Assembly: GCF_029633865.1 (NCBI RefSeq) | Contig: NC_079211.1 | Location: 145,036,270 to 145,100,269 of the forward strand | Source: Lampris incognitus | Lineage: Eukaryota; Chordata; Actinopteri; Lampriformes; Lampridae | Direction: 5' to 3' | DNA length: 64,000 nt | Shown: piece after piece, positions 1 to 47,010 of the stretch | Layout: every line of letters begins with the position of its first letter | Position numbering within the stretch: the first letter of the stretch is position 1 | Made by a program: the position numbers and the translations under genes | The notes under the pieces: model-generated | What the model saw: the letters and a program-made list of their open reading frames with translations, nothing else | Database searches by the model: none | Told to the model about the DNA's origin: nothing

Positions 1-279
1 AAATGTTTGTTAGTTAAGGAAATCTGACAGTCTTTATGCATGCTACATACATTTTCACTGGCCCCCCGCTTGTCAACAGTACTGGTGGCGATCATTGGTA
101 ACCTGGGCCTCGATTGATCCGGTATGGAAATCTGACTTATGATCCACATATTTGATTTGGCAAAAGGTTTTATGATGATCATCGAGAATGATGAATAGAA
201 TTGGAGAAATATAAGTATTAGTTATTGTCTTTATGCATGCTCAATAATCCAGGCAAGAACATCACAGAAAGGTGAATCA

Positions 280-1080
280 GTTCCTCTGGACACAACGTTT
301 ATTGAGAGAGAAACGTTTCATCACTCATCTAAGTGAGCTCATCAGTCTAAACTGGATCAGTTTCATATAAGCAAATTGCCATGAACATTACTAGAGTTTC
401 AATGACTCCACTTCCGCACCCGAAAGCGAAGCAACTGCAAACAAAGTTTTAGCCTCTCAGCAATGTGAAGCTGCCAGCATCCAGCGTCCAGTAGAGACGA
501 GAGGAAAGTTCTCACGACTCTCAGTAAGGACAATAGTGTCATCGTCCTTCCGGCAGACAAAGGCAGATGCACTGTTGTATTAAACCAGACAGATCAACAC
601 GAGGAAGTTATGATGTTACTTGGCAACATGAATACTTATGAGTCCCTGAAATGAGACCCAGGATGTGGTTACAAGAAAAAGGTGATAGATTGTCTGAAGC
701 GGTTAGAAAAGGACAATGCTATTGACAGAATTTTGTACTAGAGATTATACCCAGGGGAAGCTACACCTAGCCTGTATGATTTACCTAAGATACATAAACA
801 GGATTTGCCAGTACTTCCTATTGTTAGTATGATTAACTCGGTGACGTATAACATCTCTTAAGTTTCTTGCATCTATTCTCAACCCGTTGGTAGGCAGTAA
901 TGAATGTCACATTCAGAACACTAGATTTTGTGGATAAGGTGAGGGACATCATTATGGAGGGGGATGAAACAATGCTCTCTTATGATGCTAAGTCTTTCTT
1001 CATGTGCGTTCCTTTTTTTTTTCCCGGAATCAGCAGGAACGTACGTTCCTGTTGATGAAGCAGTGAAGTTACAGTGAGTA
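280..1080 (+). mobile_element. Penelope-like retroelement fragment (decayed RT)
   Basis: Broken plus-strand reading frames contain Penelope-like reverse transcriptase motifs: VLPADKGRCTVVL near 548-585, LYDLPKIHK near 772-800, a PIVSMINSVTYNIS stretch near 820-858, and SYDAKSF near 980-1000. In-frame stops near 649 and 739 and several frameshifts show it is dead. The 5' part (260-410) resembles the flank of the second Penelope-like copy near 34.6-35.0 kb. The class is clear; the exact family is not. Confidence 0.75.
285..360 (-). ncRNA. Hammerhead-ribozyme-like motif in Penelope-like flank
   Basis: Read on the minus strand, CTGATGA (339-345) is followed by a short TCACT/AGTGA hairpin and then GAAA (316-319). 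A stem of five or six pairs follows (311-315 with 296-300), and the sequence then reaches a possible cleavage position. Penelope-like elements are known to carry hammerhead ribozymes in their terminal repeats. Stem I is only partly paired here (CAGTT with AACTG around an internal loop), so activity is uncertain. Confidence 0.4.
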
Positions 1081-1556
1081 GAATCATTGTAGCAAGTTTT
1101 TTTTTCTTTTTCGTTTTGTGTAATTATGCTAACATGTCTCCACTGGCTAGCTCTCGTATCGGTTAGCTAGCTAGTTTGTCGACAGGGTACCAGGCAAGTG
1201 CAGTTTCAGTAATCAGTGTCCTCAAATCAACAATTTGTAAAAGTTGTTGAGAGTAGAGTATCTCAGAGACAGCATTTGAAATATAGACTGACTTTAAATT
1301 CATATATAGTGTTAAAGCACACCTTTTAATTGCCAACTCTAAAAAAATAGATTTATTGGTCATGGAATTTAAGCTAGAAGTGTTCTAGAAATCGTTGAAA
1401 ACCATTGGTGAAAAGTGTATAAACTCTGGTTGTAATGAGCCCAGCTCCTGAGAAGACACGTTCATGCCATTCTCTTTTTTCCATTTTATTTTATTTCTTA
1501 TTGAGAATATATATGATGTGTTGATATTATGTTTTAACACTGTTTCTTGATCCTAG
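1081..1556. other. Intergenic or intronic sequence, no gene recognised
   Basis: AT-rich sequence between the Penelope-like remnant and the first shld3 exon seen. The 3' end (about 1535-1556) is a pyrimidine-containing intron end finishing in CCTAG. No earlier shld3 exon was found here. Confidence 0.5.
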
Positions 1557-2143
1557 CCATCACCCAGAAAATCCTAGAGGAGGTCCAAGACCAGCGGGAA
1601 AATGCTAGAAGCTCGCTGTGTGCATTCCACACTGGAAAGCTGCTGGATGTCACTACATGTTCAGTCCGAGACGGGCCGAAGTCTTCCAGACAGAAGTGTA
1701 AAGATGGCTTTCATATATCTAACAGCAGATCAGAATCCGTGTTGAAGAAGGTGGTGACGAGACATTCAACACAAAACCAATTACAACAGCTTAAAGATGG
1801 AGGCTTCTTCACTAAAAGGTGTTGCGATATCCCAGAGCCAAACACACGAACAAGTCCAGAGCCAAACAGGCAAACGAATCCGGAGCAAAACGCACGAAGA
1901 GGAACGACCAGATTTTCACCTAAACAACAACCGCAGGAACGCGTAGATGATGTCCCGGCTGCAGAGAGGGCGGTCAAAAGGTCGTGGAGTGTGGTTTTGC
2001 AGAGAGGTGTGTCGCTTCAGAGCCGCCAGTCCCTGTCAAAGCAGTTCCGCCGGATCGTGTGGAACCACAGGCTCCACCTGCAGCAGCGAGCTAAATGGGT
2101 GATCTGCAAACACAACTGGGAGACAGCGGGAGGCATAGAACAG
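1557..2143 (+). CDS. shld3: shld3 penultimate coding exon
   Basis: The acceptor CCTAG precedes 1557 and the donor CAG|GTTGGC follows 2143. The exon enters in phase 1 and leaves in phase 0. It encodes from [10 protein letters not shown] through KRSWS and [12 protein letters not shown] to GGIEQ. The frame stays open past the donor to 2278, but that extension is intron. Confidence 0.75.
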
Positions 2144-3739
2144 GTTGGCATTTCCTCCACCTCTGACATCATCATGTACTCCCTGCTTTTGTTTGCCTCT
2201 CTAAGATGTGGCTTTTGTTTCCATGTCGAGGTGACGGTAGAGCTCCGCTGCAGCTATCTGCGGTGCTTGTATAGATAGCTATGTTCATCTCCTCAAAATT
2301 GTAACTGTGCACCGAGGCTACGCAGGCTACACCACACACTGTAAGAGCTGTGATTGGTGGTTTGTTTGGACTGTTGACCTGCTCCGTGTTTCAGGTGCTA
2401 GCGCTCGTTAGTTCATTCGTCTGTCACATGTAGTGAACAAACACGGTAAATTCCCTGTTGTTCTGCCTCAGCATATCCAGTGGTCTCGTAAACCATCTCC
2501 TCTTCCAACATAATTTTCTCCTTCTCAAACATGTCGACAGAATGAGCTCTTTTAGCTCATCTAGCAAAACCTCTCCTTTGAAAACCTCTTAACTGCCATT
2601 GTTACCAGTGAATGTGGGATGATGTAAACACGATAACATCAGCGTCTGCTTTGTCGCCATCTAGTGTTGTTTAAAAAAAATAAATTGTTTGACACCCCCC
2701 CCCCCCCCACACACACACACACACACTTTTCTCCCCGATTGTACTTGGCCAATTACCCCACTCTTCCGAGCTGTCCCGGTCGCTGCTCCACCCCCTCTGC
2801 TGATCCGGGGAGGGCTGCAGACTACCACATGCCTCCTCCCATACATGTGGAGTCGCCAGCCGCTTCTTTTCACCTGACAGTGAGGAGTTTCACCAGGGGG
2901 ACGTAGCGCGTGGGAGGATCACGCTATTCCCCCCAGTTTCCCCTCCCCTCTGAACAGGCGCCCCCACCGACCAGAGGAGGTGTTAGGGCAACGACCAGGA
3001 CCCATACCCACATCCGGCTTCCCCCTCGCAGCCACGGCCAATTGTGTCTGTAGAGACGCCTGACCAAGCCGGAGTTAACACGGGAATTCAAACCGACGAT
3101 CCCCGTGTTGGTAGGCAACGGAATAGACCACTATGCTACCCGAACGCCAGACCTCTAGTTTTGTGGCGGTGCCATAGCAGTCTGCTGGTTGCGTCTGCAG
3201 TAATATAATAAAAACAATAATAAACTATATAGCACTTTTCTAGACAAGGTTACAAAGTGCTACACAGAACAATGTAAATCAAACACTACACTATATTGGA
3301 AGCCCTGATGACGGATCCCCACCATCACCTCGACGTGGAGCCATAAATCACACCTAAGCTTGTGGTTCTCTGTAGTATTCTGAAATGTCCTCTGGATAAA
3401 ACGGGGGAAAAATAACAGTGACAAAGATTAACGTGTAGATGAATGGATGGATGGATAGATAATAAAGATGGATTGATGGATGGGAAAGATGAAAATGTTG
3501 GTTGGTCGACAGATTTCTTCTTCTTCCCCGTCTAGGTGTGGAGGGAGCTGAGCAGAGTCATACGGGCTGCCAGGCTGCCGACGTGTAATGCCAACATCCA
3601 GAGGGAGCACGCTCAGATCTGGGTGTTCTGCGATGTCCGCTACTGCGAGCAGGTAGGAAAATCCCTGAAGGAGGAGCTGCGGCTGTTGGGGAAGATCACT
3701 CTGTCCGTACATAAACTGGGTGATATATTCACCTTCTGA
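1557..3739 (+). CDS. shld3: shld3, shieldin complex subunit 3 (3' part, two exons)
   Basis: Exons 1557-2143 and 3536-3739 join in phase 0 and end at TGA 3737-3739. The joined C-terminal part matches vertebrate SHLD3 as I recall it. Shared features are a KRSWS block, a QRAKWVI segment, [21 protein letters not shown], and a GKI..VHK..IF tail (residues [16 protein letters not shown]). SHLD3 is the shieldin subunit that binds REV7 (MAD2L2) and recruits the complex to 53BP1-RIF1 sites, where it limits end resection. The N-terminal REV7-binding segment is not in these exons and must lie on an upstream exon. The visible part encodes about 262 residues. The middle is basic, Gln/Asn/Pro-rich and poorly conserved, as expected for this fast-evolving family. 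Human SHLD3 lies near PIK3R1 on 5q12-q13, in line with the neighbour here. Confidence 0.82.
2694..2726. repeat. (C)n(CA)n simple repeat
   Basis: A run of C is followed by CA dinucleotides immediately beside the SINE end, in the shld3 intron. Confidence 0.9.
2727..3148 (-). mobile_element. tRNA-derived SINE, family A
   Basis: On the minus strand the element starts with a tRNA-like head containing an A box (TAGCGTAGNGG type) and a B box close to GGTTCGAATCC. It ends in the conserved tail that reads TTGGCCAATTACCCCACTC on the plus strand. Other copies lie at 8274, 16424 and 44900, with a tail at 59375. This one sits in the last shld3 intron. Confidence 0.88.
3149..3535. other. shld3 intron remainder with LINE/SINE-like tail
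   Basis: About 3200-3290 resembles a common fish repeat tail (TATAGCACTTTTCTAGACAA). A short GATG/GGAT-rich run lies near 3440-3485. No coding sequence is seen before the 3536 exon. Confidence 0.4.
3536..3739 (+). CDS. shld3: shld3 terminal coding exon
   Basis: The acceptor CCCCGTCTAG precedes 3536 and the reading frame is phase 0. The exon encodes [14 protein letters not shown] through [11 protein letters not shown] to the C-terminal GDIFTF, then TGA. This is the most conserved part of SHLD3. Confidence 0.85.
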   Translation: MWRELSRVIRAARLPTCNANIQREHAQIWVFCDVRYCEQVGKSLKEELRLLGKITLSVHKLGDIFTF

Positions 3740-3828
3740 CCAGCTGGGGGCTCTGTGGCCTGCTGACATCAGCCACCTGAGAGATGACGCAAGGCGGGTG
3801 CGAGAAAAACGCTAAAATAAAATTCCCA

Positions 3829-3994
3829 GGGGCGCCCCGGTGGCTCTCCTAGTAGACCGGTACCACATAAGGCTGGGTCCTTACCACACCGGCCTGGGTT
3901 TGAATCCGGCCCGGGCTCTCTGCTGCATGTCATCCCCGCTCTCTCTCCTGCCTTTCCTGTCTCTCGCTCGACTGCCACTATCCAATAAAGGCGT
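3829..3994 (+). mobile_element. tRNA-derived SINE (family D) with 15-bp target duplication
   Basis: The tRNA-like head (CCCGGTGGCTC..., B box GGTTTGAATCC) is followed by a CT-rich body and ends AATAAAGGCGT. It is flanked by a perfect direct repeat AAAATAAAATTCCCA at 3814-3828 and 3995-4009, the mark of LINE-mediated insertion. It lies about 90 bp after the shld3 stop codon, probably in its 3' UTR or flank. Confidence 0.88.
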
Positions 3995-4009
3995 AAAATA
4001 AAATTCCCA

Positions 4010-4528
4010 TCATTTTGATAGATGATGTGATAACAGCTATCAGAGTTTTCAGCCTGGATTTGAGAAACAATCATTTCAACTTTTGCTGTCTGGTAGAAGA
4101 TCAGCGTCTGGATTACCGTCAAATGCTGCAGGTGTCCTAAATGACATTAAACGTGGTATTAATGTGGACGGGCCTAATTTCTTCTATTTCCAACATAGAA
4201 ACTGGAACTGAACTCGAGGGTAACACGCAGCTCACTGTTGGGCTCCTTTGTTAGAGGTCAAAGATTTTACCTCCTCGCAGTACGTTTTGATATAATCAGT
4301 ACTGGGGGCTTGTCATGCAGGAAGTTCGAGAGAATCCACAGAAAACCCACTTCCTGTGTGAAATGAATACAGGAAGTGTATACAGTTTTATATATTTATA
4401 ACTTTGAAAATGTGTGGTTCATTTAATCCATTCATCATCTGTAATGGTTGAGTAAAGACGTCCTTTTTATCTACAGTAAATCTAAATGGAAATGCTGTAG
4501 GATCTGTTGGTTTACATTTTGTATCGGT
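4010..4528. other. Intergenic, no gene recognised
   Basis: AT-rich sequence downstream of shld3. No splice-bounded open frame or known repeat was recognised. Confidence 0.4.
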
Positions 4529-4945
4529 TTAAGTTTCGTCAAGGCGGACCAGCATGTCAGCGGTACCCAGCTCCCAGCCATAAAAGACATTTATCACAAA
4601 CGCTGCTTTCGAAGAGGCCTCAGCATCAGCAGAGATCCCACCCACCCCAACCATGGACTGTTCTCCCCCCTGCGCTCTGGGAGGCGCTGCAGGAGCCTCA
4701 GAGCCCAAACTACCAGGCTCAGAAACCGCTTCTTTCCACAAGCTGTTGCCCACCTGAACCTGGCCACCCACTGAATGTCTGTAAATATGTTTATACTCAG
4801 TCTCTTTTTTTAACTTTAGCTTTTGGTCTTCATGTGTGTATATCTTATATTGTGTTTGTCTGGGTCTGTCTTGAACTGTTGGTGAAGCCGCAGCCCTCAT
4901 TTCGTTTTTAACATGTGCCTGCACATTGTTTTTAATGACAATACA
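4529..4945 (+). mobile_element. LINE 3' end (Rex1/L2-like)
   Basis: A frame encodes a typical LINE ORF2 C-terminus (DPTHPNHGLF, LRSGRRCRSL, FFPQAVAHLN). It is followed by a 3' UTR ending TTTAATGACAATA and then short TTGAA-type repeats. The same 3' UTR occurs at 46075-46166. The copy is 5' truncated. Confidence 0.75.
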
Positions 4946-4986
4946 TTGAATTGAATTGAATTTTGTAAGTTCATATTTATGTTAGG

Positions 4987-5330
4987 ACGGCATGGTGGCG
5001 CAGTGGTTAGTGTGGTCACCTCATAGCAAGAAGGTCCAGGGTAGTCCAACCTTGGAGGTCGTCCCAGGTCGTCCTCTGTGTGGAGTTTGCATGTTCTTTT
5101 CGTGTCTGTGTGGGTTTCCTCCAGGTGCTCCGGTTTCCTCCCACAGTCCAAAGACATGTAGGTCAGGTGAATCGGCTGCACTGAATTTTCCCTAGGTGTG
5201 TGTGTGTGTGTGTGATGGCCGGTCCAGGGTGTCTCCCCGCCTGCCGCCCAATGACTGCTGGGATAGGCTCCAGCATCCCCACAACCCTGAGAGCAGGATA
5301 AGTGCTTCGGGTAATGGATGGATGGATGGA
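4987..5330 (+). mobile_element. tRNA-derived SINE, family B
   Basis: The head GGTGGCGCAGTGGTTAG is followed by the family body (GGAGTTTGCATGTTC, GTTTCCTCC, AAAGACATGTAGGTCAG). The tail reads GGCTCCAGCATCCCCA and finishes in GGAT repeats. It is one of about ten full or partial copies in the window. Confidence 0.9.
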
Positions 5331-5970
5331 TATAGACTCCATGCAAGATTCTATACAAGATGGGTTTTCTTATTTAGCTGCTGTTTGTTTGATATAATGT
5401 GACCATGTGTCTTTGCCTATTTTGCATTTTGGGTAATTTTTCCACATAATTCTTAATCAGTCCATATTAATTTTACACATTTTATCACATAAAGAGGCTG
5501 TTGGTGGCTTATTGGTGGCACAGAAAAACTACTTCAGCCACATTTCTCTCTTTTTAAAATTTTATTTTCCTTTTCTTTAACAAGATACCAGCTTTGTAAT
5601 ACCTTCAATGTGAAATACCAAAATATAAAAGTTTGCATGTTGTCTATTTTTATACCCCCCCAGATAAACAAAAAGACATTGTACAGAACTAAAATAAAAT
5701 GAAATTGGCAAAATAGATCAAAACATAACCATAAATACACATACATAATGCACATAATGTATATATTAGTCACGGTTGTCTATAGCTAATCTGCATTGTA
5801 ATTTGATTGAATAGTTTAAGTGTCTTCATATATGTCAGAGATGGTTGCCATATCTTATAAAATTTACCTGTCGAGCCACCCAAGGTCAACTTTATTTTCT
5901 CCATATGTAAAAACCCATAAGTTCTCCAGCCCACTGGACATGTGTGGGAGAGGCCTCCTGCTTCCACTTT
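5331..5970. other. AT-rich intergenic sequence
   Basis: No gene or recognised element was seen in this stretch. Confidence 0.4.
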
Positions 5971-5971
5971 C

Positions 5972-6096
5972 ACTGGGCAGCACAGTGGCCAAGTGGTTAG
6001 CACTGTCGCCTCACAGCAAGAAGGTCTTGGGTTCAAACCCCAGGCTGTCTCAGGTCCTTTCTGTGTGGGGTTTGCATGTTCTCCCCGTGTCTGTGT

Positions 6097-6127
<31 letters not shown>

Positions 6128-6340
6128 ACCATCAAAAAGACATGTATGTTAGGGTTAATACTCCTGTCTGTACCCCTGACCAAGACAATGGGAAGAAATA
6201 ACTGGAGTTGATCCCCGGACACTGCAGCTGCCCACTGCTTCTAGCTACACAGCTGGGATGGGTTAAATGAAGAGAGTAAATTTCATTTGTATGTATGTAC
6301 AACATTACTAATAAGGAGTATTCTATTCTATTCTATTCAT
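5972..6340 (+). mobile_element. tRNA-derived SINE, family B head with different 3' body
   Basis: It has the same tRNA-like head and middle as family B (GTGGCCAAGTGGTTAGCAC, GTTTGCATGTTCTCCCCG). After ATCAAAAAGACATG it switches to another body ending near GGATGGGTTAAATG and TATTCTATTC repeats. It is a sister subfamily. Confidence 0.8.
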
Positions 6341-6344
6341 AAGT

Positions 6345-8273
6345 ATAAGGCATTTAGCAATTAAGGAAGCAAAAGCAATTGCATTCGAGTAATGTCTGGG
6401 AAGGCGCGTGTCCTCTTGTACTACTCCGAAAATTCCAATCAAAGGGGAAGGGGTAAATTTGACTCCAAAAACCTCAGAAAATGTATCAAATCCAGATGTT
6501 CAATAATTATGAAGATTTGGACAAGTCCAAAAAGTATGCAAGATCTTGTTACTGTCTTGTATCTGTTGCATAAGGGATCTGCCCCTGGATAAATCTTGGC
6601 CAACTTTTCCTTGGATAGATGAAGACGGTGTACGTCGACCTTGAATTGTAGGAGCCCATGCCTGGCATAATTGAGGAAGAATGTACTCTTTGAAGAATGG
6701 ACTGCCAATTGTGATCTGTTATTTCAGATGCTAAATCATTTTCCCACTGGGATCTAGTAATGGAAAGAGGGGGAATGCAAAGTCAATATATATCACTGTG
6801 ATTACTCCTCTGTTGAGCACGTTTATGTCGAGAATTCTATTTAAAGTTGTTTCAGCTAGTAAATTGGGGAACTGGGGATATTGGCTATGCATGAAATTTC
6901 GAAATAATGGAAGAAATGGGTCTGTGGGGATGTTACATTTTTGAGTAAACTGAGGAAATGGGGTAAATATCTTATCTATATACAGGTCCTTAAAACTATG
7001 TATACCGTTAGCGTTCCAGATCTTAAAAGCAGAATCTATCGTAGAGGATGGGAACACATGATTAGAATAAATTGGTGCCTGAATCGACATTGAATGTAAT
7101 CCAAACCCTTTCCTACACCAAAGGATTACACTTGTAGGTATACAATTTTAATGGACGAGCGGAACCAAGCAAAGCCAGTACTGGAACTGAATGGAACTGA
7201 AGATTTGGTAAGCCTAGCCCTCCCAATTGTTTTGTTCTTTGCATAAAATCTTTATGAATCCTTGGGAGTTTACTATTCCAAATGAATGCAGAAATATATT
7301 TGTCCAGTGTGTTCAAATATTTTTTGGCATACAAGTTGGGATACATTGAAATAAATATAAGAATTGAGGTAAAGTGTTATTTTTTTATAATATTAAAGTG
7401 TCCAGTTAGTGATAATGGGAGATTAACACATCTCTGAAAATCTGTCTTGGTGCGTTCAAGAAGGGGGATAAAGTTTTCCTCAAATAACTTTTTATATTTA
7501 ATGTGTAACCTTGATGCCCATATAGGTCCGGTGATCCAGTTTTACCTTAAATTGAAAGGCTTAAATTAAATCTCCCTGGATTTAGAGTTGATAGCGAGTA
7601 GTTCGCTCTTGTGCATATTTAATTTATAACCTGAAATCTTATCAAAGCTTTGAAAAATGGTAAGCGCATAGGGAAGAGCTCATGGGGTCAGAAATGTAGA
7701 GTAAAAGATCATCGGCATACAGCAGCACTTTATGTTCTTGGCCTGCCCGTTGGATTCCCAGGTCTTTCTCAGTTCGTAGCTTAATTGCTAATGGTTCGAT
7801 AGGCATCGCAAACAGGAGAGGAGAGAGGGGAAATCCCTGTCTGGTTCCTCAATGGAGCGGGAAATAGGGGGAGTGTGAATTATTTGTTCTAACACTAGCC
7901 ATAGGTGAACTGTATAGGAATTTTATCCACAAAATAAATGTCTGATCAAGACCGAATTTGTTGAGGCTGTAACACAAATAATCCCACTCCACCTGGTCGA
8001 AAGCGTTTTCAGCATCAACTGATAAACCCATCTCAGCCAGTGGAGATGATGCAGTATACATACTATTAAAAAGCCTGTGTAAATTGAAGAAGCCATGCCT
8101 ACCCTTCACGGATCCTGTTTGCTCTGAAGAAATCACGGAGGGCAAACATTGTTCCAGTTTAAGGGCGAGAGCTTTAGATAATATTTCGAAATCTACATTC
8201 AAAAGGGATATGGGTGGTATGAGGAATACTCTAATGGACCTTTGTTTGTTTTCCATAGAAGTGAGATTGTTGA
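6345..8273 (-). mobile_element. L1/Tx1-type LINE, 3' half, decayed
   Basis: Minus-strand frames carry reverse transcriptase motifs in order: ISLLNVDFEILSKALALKLE, QTGSVKGR, a LSVDAENAFDQVEWDYL block, RQGFPLSPLLF and LLYADDLLLY. They are followed by a C-terminal region (IWNSKLPRI near 7280 and further blocks to 6440). Stops and frameshifts break it into at least four frames. SINE A2 lies at its upstream end. Confidence 0.85.
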
Positions 8274-8712
8274 GCGTCCGGGTAGCGTAGCGATCTATTC
8301 CGTTGCCTACCAACACAGGGATCGCCGGTTCGAATCCCCGCGTTACCTCCGGCTTGCTCGGGCGTCCCTACAGACACAATTGGCCGAGAAGCCAGATGTG
8401 GGTATGTGTCCTGGTCGCTGCACTAGCGCCTCCTCTGGTCGTTCGGGGCGCTTGTTCAGGGGGGAGGGGGAACTGGGGGCAGCGCCGTGTATAACTAACT
8501 AGGGGGGGGAATAGCGTGATCCTCCCACGCGCCACGTCCTCCTGGCGAAACTCCTCACCGTCAGGTGAAAAGAAGCGGCTGGCGACTCCACGTTTATCGG
8601 AGGAGGCACGTGGTAGTCTGCAGCCCTCCCCGGATCGGCAGAGGGGGTGGAGCAGCGACCGCGACGGCTCGGAAGAGTGGATAAACTGGCCAAGTAGGAG
8701 GGGGGGGGTTCA
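8274..8712 (+). mobile_element. tRNA-derived SINE, family A
   Basis: The head GTCCGGGTAGCGTAGCG has a B box GGTTCGAATCCCC. The body contains GACACAATTGGCC and GTCGCTGCACTAGCGCCTCC. It sits between two LINE fragments. Confidence 0.88.
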
Positions 8713-9480
8713 CATTTGTTAAATTGAAAATGGACTTAAATATTAAGGCGACGCCCCCACCTTGTTTATTTGCCCGGGCTACGTGGGCAAAAGTATAGTC
8801 AGGTGGGGAAGCTTCATTTAAGGGAAGAAAACATTTGGTTTCAGCCACGTTTCACATAACCCAACCATATTGTAGCGAATTCGGGGGGCAGTCCGAGATA
8901 CCGTCGCCACAGCCGGGACGCGAACCCGACCCTCCTGCACCGCAAGCGACAACGTTAAACAGTCGACTAAAGGGTCCGACCCGTTAGCCATGGACCAACG
9001 TGTCTACTTATCCATGTACGTTACAATATCAAAACTATGTTCAAGAATCAGATCATTTATTAGAAAGGCTTTGGTAGGCAGTGATCTGATATTTATGAAA
9101 CCAAATTTAAGCATCTCGTTGAAGTGATCAGTAGTCGGCAGAACTTTAGAGCTACCAATAGGTGAAATATTGATTGGAATTAGACACCTTGTACTATTAG
9201 TTGGCAATTTTGAAGACCTATGCTTTGAACGATGTGTGGTCCCACTTTTGATAAGATTAGACGTTTGGTTCTGTACATTATCAGGTGCTTGGTTGCACAT
9301 TTCCCCACCAGCAGTGGTAGATTGTTAGGAGAGGAGAGCCTGGGAGCAATACTGCAGGGAAGGGAGAAAGTGTGTGTTGTAGAATATAGACCAAGCTGTG
9401 AGCCTGAATCTATACTATGAGAAATTCCCTGACTAGACATGTTAATTAAACTAGCCGAGTCCACATCCGCACTTTCCATC
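8713..9480 (-). mobile_element. LINE 5' part with endonuclease domain, interrupted
   Basis: Minus-strand frames encode a LINE AP-endonuclease start (FGFINIRSLPTKAFLINDL, then ETWLKPN-type residues) and FLPLNEASPPDYTF. An N-terminal low-complexity part extends to about 9479. A tRNA-like element (8866-9033) splits the endonuclease frame. It may belong to a different family from the 6345-8273 LINE. Confidence 0.7.
8866..9033 (-). mobile_element. tRNA-like foldback element, family C (copy 1)
   Basis: On the minus strand, a tRNA-like segment with an A box (TAGTCGACTGTTTAACG) and a B box (GGGTTCGCGTCCC) ends in CCCCCCGAATTCGCTAC. The outer ends carry ATATTGTA-type inverted sequence. It is shared with the copy at 54234-54388 and is inserted in a LINE endonuclease frame. 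Confidence 0.65.
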
Positions 9481-9584
9481 TGTCTGTCTGTCTAAACAGA
9501 AGTGTGACATTTAGAGACATGTTGCGTTCTTATCAGTGACAGGCGTACATCGGTCACATGACTCATGACTCGCGTCAATGTGGC

Positions 9585-9735
9585 TTTATTTTCTTACCCG
9601 CATTTCGCGAAGGCCCGCCCTACTCTGCATCTGATTGGTACTCGTTACCTCCTTTCCGTTAGGGTTAGTTAACGATTAGCCAATCAGAGGCAGAGCAGGG
9701 GGCGGTCCTCGCTAAATGCGGGTGGGGAAAAAAAT
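9585..9735. mobile_element. Palindromic MITE upstream of the pik3r1 promoter
   Basis: The left arm 9585-9639 is complementary, with a few mismatches, to the right arm 9679-9735. The ends are TTACCCGCATTT and AAATGCGGGTGG. Each arm carries a CCAAT box, ATTGG at 9634-9638 and CCAAT at 9680-9684. The element lies about 50 bp before the CpG-rich region. Confidence 0.7.
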
Positions 9736-9739
9736 AATA

Positions 9740-10140
9740 CGTCGCCCGGGCATTAGACGCAACCGTTACGCAAGCGGGTAGTCTTCCACAATTATCACGT
9801 GTGTCTTTCCAAGGAGGTCTTGTCGACGCTGAACATATTTACGCGCGATCGTACACACGCTTTGCGGTGCTCACGGACACACGCTCCGCTCTCCTCCGAC
9901 TGGCTCGTATGCGCGTAGAGATCTAGGTTACCGGATGTGACGACACAGCCCAGTCTGTAATCCGCTAGAACCCAGACGGCCGAGTTCCACGAGTGTCGCC
10001 GCGGTGGAAAGCGTCGATAAAATAGAGACGTTAGCCGGGCGAGGAAACTTACTGGGTCCTTCTTCTCTGCTCTCCGCTTCGTTATGGCTCTGGTTCGCCG
10101 TTGCGCCGAAGGTTCGGTCCTTTGAAACTGAGGTGAGACG
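9740..10140 (+). promoter_or_regulatory. pik3r1: CpG-rich putative promoter and 5' UTR exon of pik3r1
   Basis: The region is rich in CG dinucleotides, unlike the surrounding AT-rich sequence (for example around 9745-9770, 9830-9910 and 9985-10060). A good donor, ACTGAG|GTGAGAC, occurs at 10131/10132 and could end a non-coding first exon that splices to the acceptor at 10782. No TATA box stands out. The transcription start cannot be placed from sequence. Confidence 0.5.
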
Positions 10141-10195
10141 AGAGCGTTTTGAGACATCGGTATGCTTTGTCGTTTCCTGTTTCCTGGGGCCGTGT

Positions 10196-10252
10196 GTGTG
10201 TGTGTATACGTGTGTGTATACGTGTGTGTGCGTGTGTATGCGTGTGTCCTGC
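10196..10252. repeat. (GT)n-rich tract
   Basis: Imperfect GT/GTAT repeats lie in the first intron. Confidence 0.85.
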
Positions 10253-10781
10253 ACACAGTCGGTAATGTCAGAATATAAACCGAGTTTAATGAACAACGTC
10301 CCCGAAATGTTAGCTTAGCAACAGCGGGACGTACAAAAGGGGCAAATGCAAACGCCTCTTTGATTTTGTGCACAAACAAACGCAGAGTAACGGCGGCCTC
10401 CTCCATTCTCTCCGCTCAGAAATGGGGAACCTCGTCTCGGCGGATGAGATGCTGCGCAGCGATGCTGGTCTAGTCCTCTGACGGTTTCGTGGTTTTCAGG
10501 TGCACCCGACGCCGCCACAGATGTGGCCCTTACCTCTGATGAGACTCCTCTACATGCACGGACGGGATGTGTTGATTGACAGGTCGTCATCTGGTTTGGA
10601 GGGATGACAAGATATTGGCAGACATGGAGACAGGGGAGACATACACTATGAAAAGCCATGCTCACTTAGTCTAGCTGTTCCAAATCGTGTCTCTGCGTCA
10701 ATCTCAGGTGAAAGTAAATCCTATTTTATTTTTTCTATAAACCTCCACACCGTGACTTGGTGGGCTTATTGTAACTGCTAG

Positions 10782-47010
<36,229 letters not shown>

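Noticed and set aside
2144..2278. Continuation of the open frame after the shld3 exon
   Set aside because: A donor at 2143/2144 joins in phase to the conserved last exon. The extension has no SHLD3 similarity.
8274..8360. A tRNA gene, from A and B box sequences
   Set aside because: The same heads occur in several copies with long SINE bodies, and there is no cloverleaf-complete isolated tRNA.
10004..10318. Open frame in the CpG-rich region as a small protein
   Set aside because: It runs into GT repeats and fits a 5' UTR/intron boundary at 10131. No motif.
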